Origin: Sulfidibacter corallicola
Lineage (GTDB): Bacteria > Acidobacteriota > Holophagae > Acanthopleuribacterales > Acanthopleuribacteraceae
Length of the DNA stretch: 64,000 bases
Direction: 5' to 3'
NCBI RefSeq assembly: GCF_017498545.1
Contig: NZ_CP071793.1
Span: 186,001-250,000, forward strand
Shown here: positions 33,987 through 42,818 of the stretch, piece after piece
Layout: the number at the start of each line of letters is the position of its first letter
Numbering within the stretch: position 1 is the first letter of the stretch
Position numbers and translations under genes: made by a program
The notes under the pieces: model-generated
Databases searched by the model: none
What the model was told of the DNA's origin: nothing
The model's input: only the letters and a program-made list of their open reading frames with translations

Positions 33987-35837
33987 ATGCTGGAAGAACT
34001 TTATTACCTGGGCACTCTCGCCGGCTCCGAAGCCCGCGACGTGGAAACGCCCAATCCCCTCAACATCCACCGAGGCTACACCGGAACCCACCTCCGCCTG
34101 CTGCACTTCGACCAGGACCCCCACACCGGGACCTGGCGGTTCGTGCGGGTCAGCGCGGCCGAAATCGACCCCGACACCACCTTGGACCGCGTGCTCTTCA
34201 GGCCGCCGAAGGCCAACGCGACCGCCGACTTTCCCGCCATCGACGTCTACAAGAAGGACTTGTGGGTCGAGGGCGCCGTCAACTTCGCGAAGAGCAAGGT
34301 CGGCGGCAAATTCCACCGCGTGCTCGCGAAATTCCCGGCCTTGGCGGGCATCGCCGAGCTCTTGAACCACGACCCCGACCTCCACGACCAATTGGCCGAG
34401 GCGTGCCGCGACCTGGATCGCTTTCTCCTCGCGTTCCACCTCAATGGCCAAGACCTGGCCCGGTCCGAATTCATGCAGGAGGCGATCGCCCGGCTACGCG
34501 CCGACCCCTTCGCCGAATACCACAGCCACAAGGGTAAGCGCCACGTGGGTCGCGACCAGGTGTGCGCGCTCCGGGGCGCGCGGGCGGCCGAAGTCTGGGG
34601 CTACGCCTCCGTGTTCAACTGCTACAGCGCCAAGACCGAGTTCGGTTCGATCAGCGGCGGGTTCGACCTTTCCCAGGCCTGGAAGAACTTCCCCGTCTCC
34701 AAAGCCGCCCTGGAAACCATGCTCGCCGGCAAGAGCCTGCTCCGGAAGCATTTCCACTTTCGGATGTGCGGCTACGACTATTTCCTGCTGCCTCGGTTCC
34801 TGGGCCTCCGCGAACGGGAAACCGCCGAGGAAATGGTCGCCCTGCTCCAGGACTTCGGCCGCCGCTCGGTCGGTGCCGTGGGCCGCGCCAACGGGGACCT
34901 GGCAACGGATCTTCTGGCGCTCTTGGCCGAAGAGCGGGCGGGGGCGTGCTACACCCTCGTCTTTTTTCGCGAGGACAAGGCCAAGTTCGAGATCATGGCG
35001 TCCGTCGACGATATCTTCCCCCACTACAACCGCCGCCTCCTGGAAGCCATCGACCGCGTCGCGCGGCGCCCGAGCTACCGCGACCTGCCAGGAAAGGACA
35101 AGACCCTTCAGGACTTGCGCTTCTCCTTTCGCATCGTCAAGGACATCTTCCCCGAAAACAAGCGGGAAGGGAAACACCGGAGCGGGTTCCTGAACACCGT
35201 GCGGGCGCTTCTCATGGAGGAACCGCTCGACGAGCGGTTTCTGCTCACCTACATCGTCGCCTTGTTGCGGCGCCGACACTTCGCGAACCAGGGCCTGCTG
35301 TGGCCCGCCACCCGATGCCTGGCATTGCTCGAGCTGTCGCTCGAACTGGGCCTGCTCGCCAACCGGCAAACCTACCACCGAAAGGACGTGACCATGGACT
35401 CCCGTTACCAAGCCTTCTTCGACACCCATGGTTCCTTTTTCGACGGATCGGCCGCCCGCAAGGCGGTCTTCCTTCAAGGAACCTACTGCCAGAAATTGTT
35501 GGACATCCAAAACTGGCGCCTCAAGAACCGTCCCTTTTTCACCCGCCTCAACGGCCTCAAACTGGATCCGCGCCGACTGCGGATGCTGTGGCCCGAAATG
35601 AAGGCCAAACTGACCTTTTACGGCTACGACCGCGCCTATCAGCCGCTGGAACACGCGGTTGCGGAAATGGTGCTCGCGGCGGGCGACGAGCTGAATCGCA
35701 TGAAACCCGAAGAGTGTGCCTACCTGTTCACCCTGGGCATGGCGCTCCACCTGCGCGTCCATCCCAAACCCGAAAAGGCCGACGACACCGAAACATCCAC
35801 CGAAAACGCCAACGAGCCGCAAGGAGCCAAAGCATGA
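33987..35837 (+). CDS. cas8b: CRISPR Cascade large subunit Cas8b (Csh1/TM1802 family)
   Basis: This 616-residue protein has its likely start at ATG 33987 (MLEELYYLGTL), five bases after GAAGG; ATG 33951 lacks a site. The start, the length and its place before a Csh2-type Cas7 gene fit the type I-B large subunit. The protein is alpha/beta-mixed, with the segment HFRMCGYDYFLLPRFL in the middle and a helical C-terminal half. It should recognise the PAM and recruit Cas3. The last ~20 codons are low-complexity, and part of that stretch resembles the CRISPR repeat at the DNA level. The stop overlaps the cas7 start (ATGA). The subtype is inferred from the gene set and the general look of the family. 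Confidence 0.8.
   Translation: MLEELYYLGTLAGSEARDVETPNPLNIHRGYTGTHLRLLHFDQDPHTGTWRFVRVSAAEIDPDTTLDRVLFRPPKANATADFPAIDVYKKDLWVEGAVNFAKSKVGGKFHRVLAKFPALAGIAELLNHDPDLHDQLAEACRDLDRFLLAFHLNGQDLARSEFMQEAIARLRADPFAEYHSHKGKRHVGRDQVCALRGARAAEVWGYASVFNCYSAKTEFGSISGGFDLSQAWKNFPVSKAALETMLAGKSLLRKHFHFRMCGYDYFLLPRFLGLRERETAEEMVALLQDFGRRSVGAVGRANGDLATDLLALLAEERAGACYTLVFFREDKAKFEIMASVDDIFPHYNRRLLEAIDRVARRPSYRDLPGKDKTLQDLRFSFRIVKDIFPENKREGKHRSGFLNTVRALLMEEPLDERFLLTYIVALLRRRHFANQGLLWPATRCLALLELSLELGLLANRQTYHRKDVTMDSRYQAFFDTHGSFFDGSAARKAVFLQGTYCQKLLDIQNWRLKNRPFFTRLNGLKLDPRRLRMLWPEMKAKLTFYGYDRAYQPLEHAVAEMVLAAGDELNRMKPEECAYLFTLGMALHLRVHPKPEKADDTETSTENANEPQGAKA
35791..35826 (+). promoter_or_regulatory. Weak CRISPR-repeat-like sequence ahead of cas7
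   Basis: AAACATCCAC, two bases, AAAAC (35791-35807) matches the central repeat block with a one-base insertion. AAGGAG (35821-35826), the cas7 ribosome-binding site, follows after extra bases. It lies in the coding 3' end of cas8b, so the match may be chance. Confidence 0.3.
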
Positions 35838-36706
35838 CACCCATCAGCCACCGCGAAGAATTCCTGTTCCTCTACGACGTGACCATGGCCAATCCCAACG
35901 GCGATCCCCTGGAGGAGAACAAGCCCCGCATCGACGAGGCGAGCGGCCTCAATCTGGTCACCGACGTGCGCCTGAAACGCACCATCCGCGATCACTTCCA
36001 CGACGCGATGGGTCACGACGGCCGGGGAGGGCGCGACATTTTCGTGCGCCAAACCGCAAGCGACAAGGGGACCGGTATCAAGGACGGCAAGGCGCGCGTC
36101 AAGGATTTCGGCGATGACAGTGAGGCCATCCTCGCCCGGTGCATCGACATCCGCCTGTTCGGCGGTGTGTTGCCCCTCAACAAGCGCAGCTTCACCTTCA
36201 CGGGGCCCGCCCAGTTGAAAATGGGTCGCTCCCTGCATCGAGTACACCTCATGCACCTGCGCGGTACCGGTGCGTTCGCCTCTTCCGACGGCAATCAACA
36301 GAACACCTTCCGCGACGAATACATCCTGCCCTACTCGCTGATCTGCTTCTACGGCGTGATCAACGAACACGCCGCCAAACACACCGGCCTCGGCCGCGAC
36401 GACGTGGACCTTTTCTACGAGGCGATGTGGGAGGGCACGCGCAACCTGCTGTCTCGAAGCAAGATGGGGCACATGCCGCGCTTCCTGCTGCGTCTCCGCC
36501 ATGGGGACCCGAACTTTTTCATCGGCGATTTGGACCATCTCGTGCGGTTCCGTTCCGAGCTGGACGACGAGGCGATTCGCAAACACGAGGACGGCCTTCT
36601 CGATTTGAGCGCGTTGGCCGAGGAGCTGGCCAAACACGAAGACCGGATCGAGACGATCGAAATCCGTCAGGACGAACGGCTGAAGGTGGTGGGATGGAAC
36701 CGCTGA
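35834..36706 (+). CDS. cas7: Cascade backbone protein Cas7 (Csh2)
   Basis: This 290-residue protein starts at ATG 35834, seven bases after AAGGAG. It opens with EFLFLYDVTMANPNGDPLEE, the hallmark of the Csh2/Csd2 group, and contains TDVRLKRTIRDH and ARCIDIRLFGGVLP further on. It should polymerise along the crRNA as the Cascade backbone. The end overlaps cas5 by 13 bases, so the two are probably translationally coupled. Confidence 0.92.
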   Translation: MTPISHREEFLFLYDVTMANPNGDPLEENKPRIDEASGLNLVTDVRLKRTIRDHFHDAMGHDGRGGRDIFVRQTASDKGTGIKDGKARVKDFGDDSEAILARCIDIRLFGGVLPLNKRSFTFTGPAQLKMGRSLHRVHLMHLRGTGAFASSDGNQQNTFRDEYILPYSLICFYGVINEHAAKHTGLGRDDVDLFYEAMWEGTRNLLSRSKMGHMPRFLLRLRHGDPNFFIGDLDHLVRFRSELDDEAIRKHEDGLLDLSALAEELAKHEDRIETIEIRQDERLKVVGWNR

Positions 36707-37404
36707 AACCGGGCTGCCGGGTCCTGATCGCCGATTTCCGTGCGGACTTCGGGTTCTTCCGGAAGCCCTACACCAACATGTCCCCGAGGACTTTCCCGAT
36801 CCCGCCTGGCACCACCATGCGGGGCATGTTGGCCGCCATTCGCGGCGTCGACCGTGAACGCGCACCCGAGTTCTACGCCGATGCCCGCTTGGCCCTTCGC
36901 CTGCGCCATCCCGTGCGGCGCCGCAATTTGGGCATCAACTACTTGAAGACCACCAGCACCAGCCACTTCGCGCGGTTCAAGGAACACAAACCCACGAACC
37001 AGGAGTTGCTGGTGGAACCCCATTTCCGCTTCTTCGTACATCTGCCCGATCCGGACGAGCACAAGGCGCTGCGGGACCTGTTGGTGCACCATCGCAGCGT
37101 GTACACCCTGAGCTTCGGGAACGCCGAATCGTTGGCCAACTACCGCTGGATCGGCGACGCCGAAGTCGTGGAATCCGGCAGCGGGCCCGCGGAGCTGGCG
37201 AGCATCGCCCCCACCGAAACGGTGTCGGACATGGACTACCGCCACCGCGAACTGTTCACCACCACCCTGCCCGACGTGATGAACAACCAGCGCGTGGTGC
37301 AGCGATTCACCGAATTCATCTTCGATCGCAACGGTCGCACGCTCCGAGGCCGTTTCTCGCAGTTCAACCGTCTGTCCACGGGGGAATCGCTTGTCTTCTT
37401 CTGA
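36694..37404 (+). CDS. cas5: Cascade subunit Cas5
   Basis: This 236-residue protein has its likely start at ATG 36694, inside the end of cas7. The N-terminus (LIADFRADFGFFRKPYTN, then FPIPPGTTMRGMLAAIRG) is the conserved Cas5 opening: a beta strand followed by a loop and helix. It should bind the 5' handle of the crRNA and cap the Cas7 filament. The 3' end overlaps cas3 by 14 bases. Confidence 0.88.
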   Translation: MEPLKPGCRVLIADFRADFGFFRKPYTNMSPRTFPIPPGTTMRGMLAAIRGVDRERAPEFYADARLALRLRHPVRRRNLGINYLKTTSTSHFARFKEHKPTNQELLVEPHFRFFVHLPDPDEHKALRDLLVHHRSVYTLSFGNAESLANYRWIGDAEVVESGSGPAELASIAPTETVSDMDYRHRELFTTTLPDVMNNQRVVQRFTEFIFDRNGRTLRGRFSQFNRLSTGESLVFF

Positions 37405-39907
37405 ACGCGGTTTCCGGCTGCTCTCCCACCCGGGCAAACTGCTCGTCGACCACCTGACCATGGTCTTGGTCAACGGCCGGGAAGTGGCCAAGCCGCTCAA
37501 CCTGCGTGAGGCCTTGTTCCGGGCCTTGACCCTGGCCCTGATCCTCCACGACCTCGGCAAGGCGACCACCTTTTTTCAGGAATATATCCGAGCCGTGGCC
37601 GCCCATCGGGAAGGAGAGATCGAGTCGGGTGCATTGCGCCGGCTCGAACGTCGGTTGGGGTACCTCAAGAACCACGCGCGGCTTTCCGCGATCTGGGCCT
37701 GGACGATCGCTCGCGACTGGTTCGGCGAGGCGGCCTGGGAACCGTTTTACGTGTACCTGGCCGTCCTCAAGCACCACGGGCACCTGGGCAATTTTTCCGA
37801 AATGATGGTCGCGCCCAATCACGTCGAGCGCGTCCACCAACAGGGCGGCGATATCGTGACCCTGGAACGGGCCTTGATCACCATGAGCGCCCACCTGGAC
37901 TATGCCGAATTCGATCGGATCCTGCGCGCCAACGGCATCGAAGTCGGTGCCTTCACCCACGATCGGTTCCGTGAATCCGTCGCGGCGATGCGCGGTGCCA
38001 GATGGCGGCTGGCGGTCAAACGCCGGGTGCGCCAATTGGCCGATCGACGGGAGGCGCCGCTGGCCGCCTTTTTCGACCAAAGCCTGCTCTACAGCGTGCT
38101 GCTCAGTTGCGACAAGGGCGAATGTATCTTCGACGGCCGGATCTATCGCCGCCAGGAACCGCCGTTGCCGGCCGATCTGGTCACGCGCTTCAAAGAGGCG
38201 GCGTTGCAGGCACGGGACACGCCGATCAACCGCCTGCGCGAACGCGTCTACCGCCAAGTGGAGGACGCGCTGACCCAGGTGGACCCGGAGCGGCAACGGT
38301 TCTATTCGATCAATGTGCCCACCGGCATCGGCAAGACCTTCACCGTGCTCAACGCCGCATTGCGCCTGGTGGCCCGCGAGCCGCGTCTGAACAAGATCGT
38401 GTACTGTCTGCCGTTTACGTCCGTGATCGATCAGGTGGGTCGCATCGTGGCCGACATGATCGAGGCCGGCGGGCGTCAGCCCCATTCGGAAAACCTGCTC
38501 CTCTTCCACCACCTGGCCGAACTTCGCTACCGCGCGCGGGACGACCGCGGCGAAATCGACGATTACCGCGGTGAATACCTGATCTCCCAATTCGAGGCCC
38601 ACCTCAGCGTCACCACCTTCTATCAGCTCCTGCACGGTGTGTTGACCCATCGGAACCGCGAGGTGCGCAAGCTGCACAGCCTCGCCGGCAGTGTCGTGAT
38701 CCTCGACGAAGTGCAGAGCATTCCCGCCAAGTACTGGACCTTGGTTCGCTACGTGCTCCGCGAGATGGCCGCACGCCTGGAAATGGTTTTTATTCTCGTG
38801 ACCGCCACCATGCCGCTCATTTTCTCCGAAAGTGAGGGCGAAATCCGCGAGTTGGTCCCCGACAAGGCCGAAATCTTTGCGGCCCTGGACCGCATCCGCC
38901 TCGATTCGTCACTTCTGCGACAGCCGATGGAACCTTCGGAATTGGTGGCGCACTTGTCGCGCGACTTCGAGAACCACCCCGATCAGAGCGCCCTGGTCAT
39001 CGTGAACACGCGCGCGGCCGCCGCGGACCTCTTTGGAGATCTGGTCGAACGGCACCCCGATCGACCGATGGTGTTCCTTTCGGGGGATGTCGCGCCCTGC
39101 GATCGCATGTGCGCCATCGAAACCATCAAAGCCTCGAAGGGGCGTGGCATGATCGTGGTGTCGACCCAGTTGGTCGAGGCCGGTGTCGACATCGACCTGG
39201 ACCGCGTCTACCGCCAATTGGCGCCGCTCGATGCGGTGTTCCAGTCGGCGGGGCGCTGCAATCGGAACAACCACACGATGGGCACCGTGTTCCTGTTCGA
39301 CCTGGTCGAGAACGGGAGGTCGGTGGGGTGTCGCGTCTACGGCAGTCACTTGGTGCACAAGACGCGGGTGCTCCTCACCGAAGATGGTCGCCACGAGTTC
39401 CGCGAGAGCGCGTTTCTGGATCTGGCCCAGCGTTACTACGAACTGGTTCGCGAAGACACCAGTGACAAGGACTCGCGTGATGTACTTCGCGCCATGCAGA
39501 CGCTCCACTACCGACAGGCCTTCGTCGACGGTCGGATCGGCGCCGAGGGAAAGGCCGGACCGGCGATCGAACCGTTCCGACTGATCGACGAACAGGACAC
39601 GACCAGCGTCTTCGTGCTACGGGATGCCCGGGCCAAGCGGCTTTTGCGGGCCTATCACGAGGCGCGAGACGCCGAACCCGATCCCGCCGATCCCTTTGCC
39701 AAGAGGCTGGCGATCAAGGCCTTGGTGCGGGACATGGCAGACTACCGCGTTTCGGTCCGCGGCAAGCGCCGTTCGGACGAAGATGCCAAAGACGCGAACT
39801 TTTTCGAGCTGGCGGTGTTATCCGAAGACAATGACACCTACCCGGAGGCGTGCTTCCACTACGATCCGGTTCTCGGCGTGCGGGAGCGGGCCGATGCGTT
39901 CCTTTGA
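37391..39907 (+). CDS. cas3: HD nuclease-helicase Cas3
   Basis: This 838-residue protein has its likely start at TTG 37391, behind GGGGGAA and overlapping cas5; an ATG at 37460 would remove conserved residues before the HD motif. The HD nuclease domain shows ILHDLGKA (H53, D54) and KHHGHL. The helicase has Walker A VPTGIGKT (309-316), a DEVQ box (439-442), VTATMP and a C-terminal helicase half with STQLVEAGVDIDLD and SAGRCNRN. It degrades targeted DNA after recruitment by Cascade. No fusion or truncation is seen. Confidence 0.95.
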   Translation: MSSSERGFRLLSHPGKLLVDHLTMVLVNGREVAKPLNLREALFRALTLALILHDLGKATTFFQEYIRAVAAHREGEIESGALRRLERRLGYLKNHARLSAIWAWTIARDWFGEAAWEPFYVYLAVLKHHGHLGNFSEMMVAPNHVERVHQQGGDIVTLERALITMSAHLDYAEFDRILRANGIEVGAFTHDRFRESVAAMRGARWRLAVKRRVRQLADRREAPLAAFFDQSLLYSVLLSCDKGECIFDGRIYRRQEPPLPADLVTRFKEAALQARDTPINRLRERVYRQVEDALTQVDPERQRFYSINVPTGIGKTFTVLNAALRLVAREPRLNKIVYCLPFTSVIDQVGRIVADMIEAGGRQPHSENLLLFHHLAELRYRARDDRGEIDDYRGEYLISQFEAHLSVTTFYQLLHGVLTHRNREVRKLHSLAGSVVILDEVQSIPAKYWTLVRYVLREMAARLEMVFILVTATMPLIFSESEGEIRELVPDKAEIFAALDRIRLDSSLLRQPMEPSELVAHLSRDFENHPDQSALVIVNTRAAAADLFGDLVERHPDRPMVFLSGDVAPCDRMCAIETIKASKGRGMIVVSTQLVEAGVDIDLDRVYRQLAPLDAVFQSAGRCNRNNHTMGTVFLFDLVENGRSVGCRVYGSHLVHKTRVLLTEDGRHEFRESAFLDLAQRYYELVREDTSDKDSRDVLRAMQTLHYRQAFVDGRIGAEGKAGPAIEPFRLIDEQDTTSVFVLRDARAKRLLRAYHEARDAEPDPADPFAKRLAIKALVRDMADYRVSVRGKRRSDEDAKDANFFELAVLSEDNDTYPEACFHYDPVLGVRERADAFL

Positions 39908-39928
39908 GCGTTCTCCATGCGTCGCCAG

Positions 39929-39965
39929 CTCGAGTCCAACCTTCCACGAAAACAAGGATGTGCCC
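39929..39965 (+). promoter_or_regulatory. CRISPR-repeat-like element covering the cas6 ribosome-binding site
   Basis: Aligned without gaps to the 37-bp repeat, this stretch agrees at 26 of 37 positions by hand count, including TCCAC and the run AAAACAAGGAT. The last six or so positions, the repeat's 5'-handle part, are changed to GTGCCC just before the cas6 ATG at 39966. AAGGA within it is the best ribosome-binding site for cas6. It may let Cas6 bind its own mRNA. Confidence 0.65.
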
Positions 39966-40661
39966 ATGAACGAAATCGATGTCGCCCGAATTGAATTCCA
40001 GCTTCCCGGCCTGCAACCCCGAGATGCGGAGCGGATCCGCGGGGACCTGGGCAACCGGTTCCGGGACCAAGCGCTGCTGCACAATCACCAACCCGACGGC
40101 GGCCTGCGCTATGGCTATCCGTTGGTCCAGTACCGGGTCGACGGCGACCGCGTCCAAGTGCTGGGCATCGGCGAGGGCGGCGACACCCTGTGTGGCCTGT
40201 TTCTGAACCTGCGGGAACTGGTGCTGAAGGGCGAGGTGATTCCGCTCCGGGAAAAACGCATCACCCAGTGCACGGAACGGTTCGGATGGTCTTCGGACCC
40301 GATCCGCTACCGGTTCACCAGCCCCTGGCTGGCGCTCAACCAGCGGAACCACCGGTTGTGGCGCGACGCCGACGCCGCCGGGCGGCAGGAGTTGCTGGGC
40401 CGGACGCTCGTCGGCAACCTGATCAGCATGAGCAAGGGCCTGGACTACCTGCTCACGCTCGAGCAACGGCTGACGGCACGCCTTCGGGTCACGCCCAAAA
40501 GCGTTGGGTTCAAAAACCAGTCGATGACCGGTTTTGTGGGGACCTTCTGGATCAACTACCGAATCCCCACCGGTTTCGGTCTGGGGAAGAGTTGTTCCCG
40601 AGGGTTTGGCGCCGTGCGGGCGGCGCCCGAGGGTGACCGGGAACGGGAGGAGGTACCGTGA
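39966..40661 (+). CDS. cas6: crRNA-processing endoribonuclease Cas6 (Cas6b type)
   Basis: This 231-residue protein starts at ATG 39966. The C-terminal segment FVGTFWINYRIP followed by GLGKSCSRGFGAVR is the glycine-rich loop of Cas6 proteins. Candidate catalytic His residues are present in the N-terminal half (for example LLHNHQP). It should cut the repeat RNA to leave the ATTGAAAC handle. Its position between cas3 and cas1, rather than at the operon head, is unusual for type I-B. The stop overlaps the cas1 start (GTGA). A repeat-like sequence covers its own initiation region. Confidence 0.85.
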   Translation: MNEIDVARIEFQLPGLQPRDAERIRGDLGNRFRDQALLHNHQPDGGLRYGYPLVQYRVDGDRVQVLGIGEGGDTLCGLFLNLRELVLKGEVIPLREKRITQCTERFGWSSDPIRYRFTSPWLALNQRNHRLWRDADAAGRQELLGRTLVGNLISMSKGLDYLLTLEQRLTARLRVTPKSVGFKNQSMTGFVGTFWINYRIPTGFGLGKSCSRGFGAVRAAPEGDREREEVP

Positions 40662-41668
40662 ACCTGAACCTGATCGGCGACGGCGGCTTCCTGCACGTCA
40701 AGGACGGCATGTTCGAAGTCCAGGTCGAAGGCAAGAAACACAAATTCAGCCCGAGCAAGGTCGAACGGATCTTGATCGGCACCCGCTTCCGGCTGACCTC
40801 GGACGTGGTGGTCCTGGCCCTGAAGCACAAAATCGACGTGTTGTTCCTGGATCATTTCGGCGACCCGACCGGGCGGATCTGGCAACCGGCGCTGGGCTCG
40901 ACGGCCCGGATCCGAAAACGCCAACTGGCGGCGGCCCACGACGGCAGCGGCCTGGGCTTCGCGCGGGGTTGGATCGATGCGAAACTGGCGGCGCGCCTCG
41001 CGTTCTTGGCGGACCTCGCCACCCGTCGCAAGACCAAGGCGGCGGCGATTCGGGAGGCGATGGGGCGGATCGACGGCCAGCGCACCCGCTTGACCGCGCT
41101 CGAGGGGCATGGCGCCGACCTGGCCGGGAAGATGCGCGGCCACGAGGGCAGCGCGGGCCGCGTGTATTTCGAGGCGTTGGCGTGGGTCATGCCGCCCGCC
41201 TTCCCCTTTCAGGGGCGTTCGTTCCGGCCCGCCCGCGACCCGTTCAACTGCATGCTGAACTACGGCTACGGTGTCCTGTACGGGCACGTGGAGAAGGCCT
41301 GCCATGTGGCCGGGCTGGACCCGCACGTGGGGTTCCTCCACCGCGACGGGTACAACCAAACGTCGTTCGTGTTCGACTTCATCGAGCCGTTCCGGGTGCC
41401 GATCGAGCGCTCCGTGTTCGGGCTGTTCAGCGGGAAAAAGGTGAACCGGTCGATGTTCGACGACCTGGAAAACGGGGTGATCCTCAACAAGGAGGGCAAG
41501 GCGCTGGTGATTTCGGCATTGGGCCAGACCTTCGACGAGAAGGTCCGCCAAGGCGCGCGCCGGGTCGCGTGGCGGCACCAGATCCAGTTGGCGGCCTTCG
41601 GCTTTGCCCAGCGCCTGCTGCAGGGGGCCGAAGCGGTTCCGGAGGACGTGGAGGTGGTGCTTTGTTAG
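40658..41668 (+). CDS. cas1: CRISPR integrase Cas1
   Basis: This 336-residue protein starts at GTG 40658 behind GGGAGGAGG. The N-terminal beta domain is followed by the helical catalytic domain. Metal ligands are likely the Glu in RVYFEAL, the His in HVGFLHRDG and acidic residues in FVFDFIEPFR. The family opening LILIG-like NLNLIGDGGFLHV is visible. With Cas2 it integrates new spacers beside the conserved leaders of both arrays. Length and motifs are normal. Confidence 0.95.
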   Translation: MNLNLIGDGGFLHVKDGMFEVQVEGKKHKFSPSKVERILIGTRFRLTSDVVVLALKHKIDVLFLDHFGDPTGRIWQPALGSTARIRKRQLAAAHDGSGLGFARGWIDAKLAARLAFLADLATRRKTKAAAIREAMGRIDGQRTRLTALEGHGADLAGKMRGHEGSAGRVYFEALAWVMPPAFPFQGRSFRPARDPFNCMLNYGYGVLYGHVEKACHVAGLDPHVGFLHRDGYNQTSFVFDFIEPFRVPIERSVFGLFSGKKVNRSMFDDLENGVILNKEGKALVISALGQTFDEKVRQGARRVAWRHQIQLAAFGFAQRLLQGAEAVPEDVEVVLC

Positions 41669-41952
41669 TGTGGGTCATGTACGACATCTGCGAACCCAAG
41701 CGCTTGAGCCGGATGGCGAAGATCTGCCTGAGGGCGGGGGTCTACCGCATCCAGAAATCGGTGTACGTGGGCGAGCTGAACCGCAACCAGTTGGATCAAT
41801 TGCGGCTGGAGTTGGAGGCGACCATGGACCGAAGCTGTGACTCGGTGTTCCTGTTCCCCATGGAGCGGCTCTCCTTCGACAAGGGGAACGTGCTCGGCGT
41901 GGCGTTCGACAAGGCGATGGTCTCCGACCGCGTGCGGGAGCTGATCCTGTGA
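41668..41952 (+). CDS. cas2: CRISPR adaptation protein Cas2
   Basis: This 94-residue protein starts at GTG 41668, one base into the cas1 stop; ATG 41677 and TTG 41662 are alternatives. WVMYDICEPKRLSRMAKIC carries the conserved Asp of the ferredoxin-like fold, and RIQKSVYVGEL follows. It forms the Cas1-Cas2 integration complex. The stop overlaps the cas4 start (GTGA). Confidence 0.92.
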   Translation: MWVMYDICEPKRLSRMAKICLRAGVYRIQKSVYVGELNRNQLDQLRLELEATMDRSCDSVFLFPMERLSFDKGNVLGVAFDKAMVSDRVRELIL

Positions 41953-42527
41953 TCTCCTTCACGGCCTCGCAGGTGCTGGCGTACCGCTTCTGCCCCAGGT
42001 TTCTGTGGTTCGGCGAAGTGCTGCAAATCCCCGAGAGCCAGGAACTCCGGTTCAAGGTTCGGCAGGGGCGGACGGTGCACGCGGCCAAGGAGCGCCAGGA
42101 TCGGGGCCACCTGCGCAAGCGGCTGGGCGTGGTAGGGAAGCGGCTGAACGTCTACCTCGGCAGGCCGGACCTGCCGTTTCGCGGCGTGGTGGACGAAGTG
42201 CTGCACTTCCCGGATGGCCGGATGGCGCCGCTCGATTGGAAATTCGCCGAGTACCGGGAGCGGGTCTACGCCACGTATCGGACGCAGGCGGCCATCTACG
42301 GGATGCTGATTCACGCGATCTACGGGGCCGAGGTCGATCGGGCCTTCCTGGTGTTCACGCGGAGCGCCAACAAGTTGGTGGAGATCCCGCTGACGGCCCG
42401 CGACTTCGAGGGCCTGTGGCGCCTGCACGCCGAGATGGTGGCCGTGATGGGTGGCCGCTTCCCGAAGGCGACCTCCTCGAAGAGACGATGCCTCGATTGC
42501 TGCTATCGGAACCTGTGTCCGGGATGA
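41949..42527 (+). CDS. cas4: CRISPR adaptation nuclease Cas4
   Basis: This 192-residue protein starts at GTG 41949. An N-terminal Cys (YRFCPRFLWF) and a C-terminal cluster (CLDCCYRNLC) supply iron-sulfur ligands. The RecB-like nuclease core shows FRGVVDEVLHF and LDWKFAEY, the DxK motif, then TQAAIYGMLI. It trims prespacers and defines PAM orientation. It closes the operon; array 2 begins 291 bases later. Confidence 0.92.
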   Translation: MISFTASQVLAYRFCPRFLWFGEVLQIPESQELRFKVRQGRTVHAAKERQDRGHLRKRLGVVGKRLNVYLGRPDLPFRGVVDEVLHFPDGRMAPLDWKFAEYRERVYATYRTQAAIYGMLIHAIYGAEVDRAFLVFTRSANKLVEIPLTARDFEGLWRLHAEMVAVMGGRFPKATSSKRRCLDCCYRNLCPG

Positions 42528-42684
42528 GCGGGCGGGGCCGAGATGGCGAGGCATGTTGGTGGAATGCCAGGGTTCGTCGGAAGGCGGCGCAACGGGTGAT
42601 TTTGAAGCGATAGTGCAAGAAATCAGACAAACGTTACGGAACTCGATCGGTGGGGACGGTGAAAGATGAATGGTTGCAATGGCT

Positions 42685-42818
42685 TAGCGAAAGAAAAAGT
42701 TACGGAAAGTGGCCGAAAACGGGCCGTTTTCACCGAACTTCAGCCCCGAAATCGGTGGAAAACGCAAGGAGTGAAATTTGATAACATGTTTAAAATAAGC
42801 GAGGTGGGATGAATCGGC
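42685..42818 (+). promoter_or_regulatory. Leader of CRISPR array 2
   Basis: AGTTACGGAAAGT (42698), GGAGTGAAATTTGATAAC (42768) and GAATCGGC just before the first repeat repeat the array 1 leader at nearly identical spacing. The middle section differs. No gene was found between cas4 and this leader. Confidence 0.8.

Noticed and set aside
42528..42669. Small ORF after cas4
   Set aside because: It begins inside cas4 in another frame and has no ribosome-binding site or family features.
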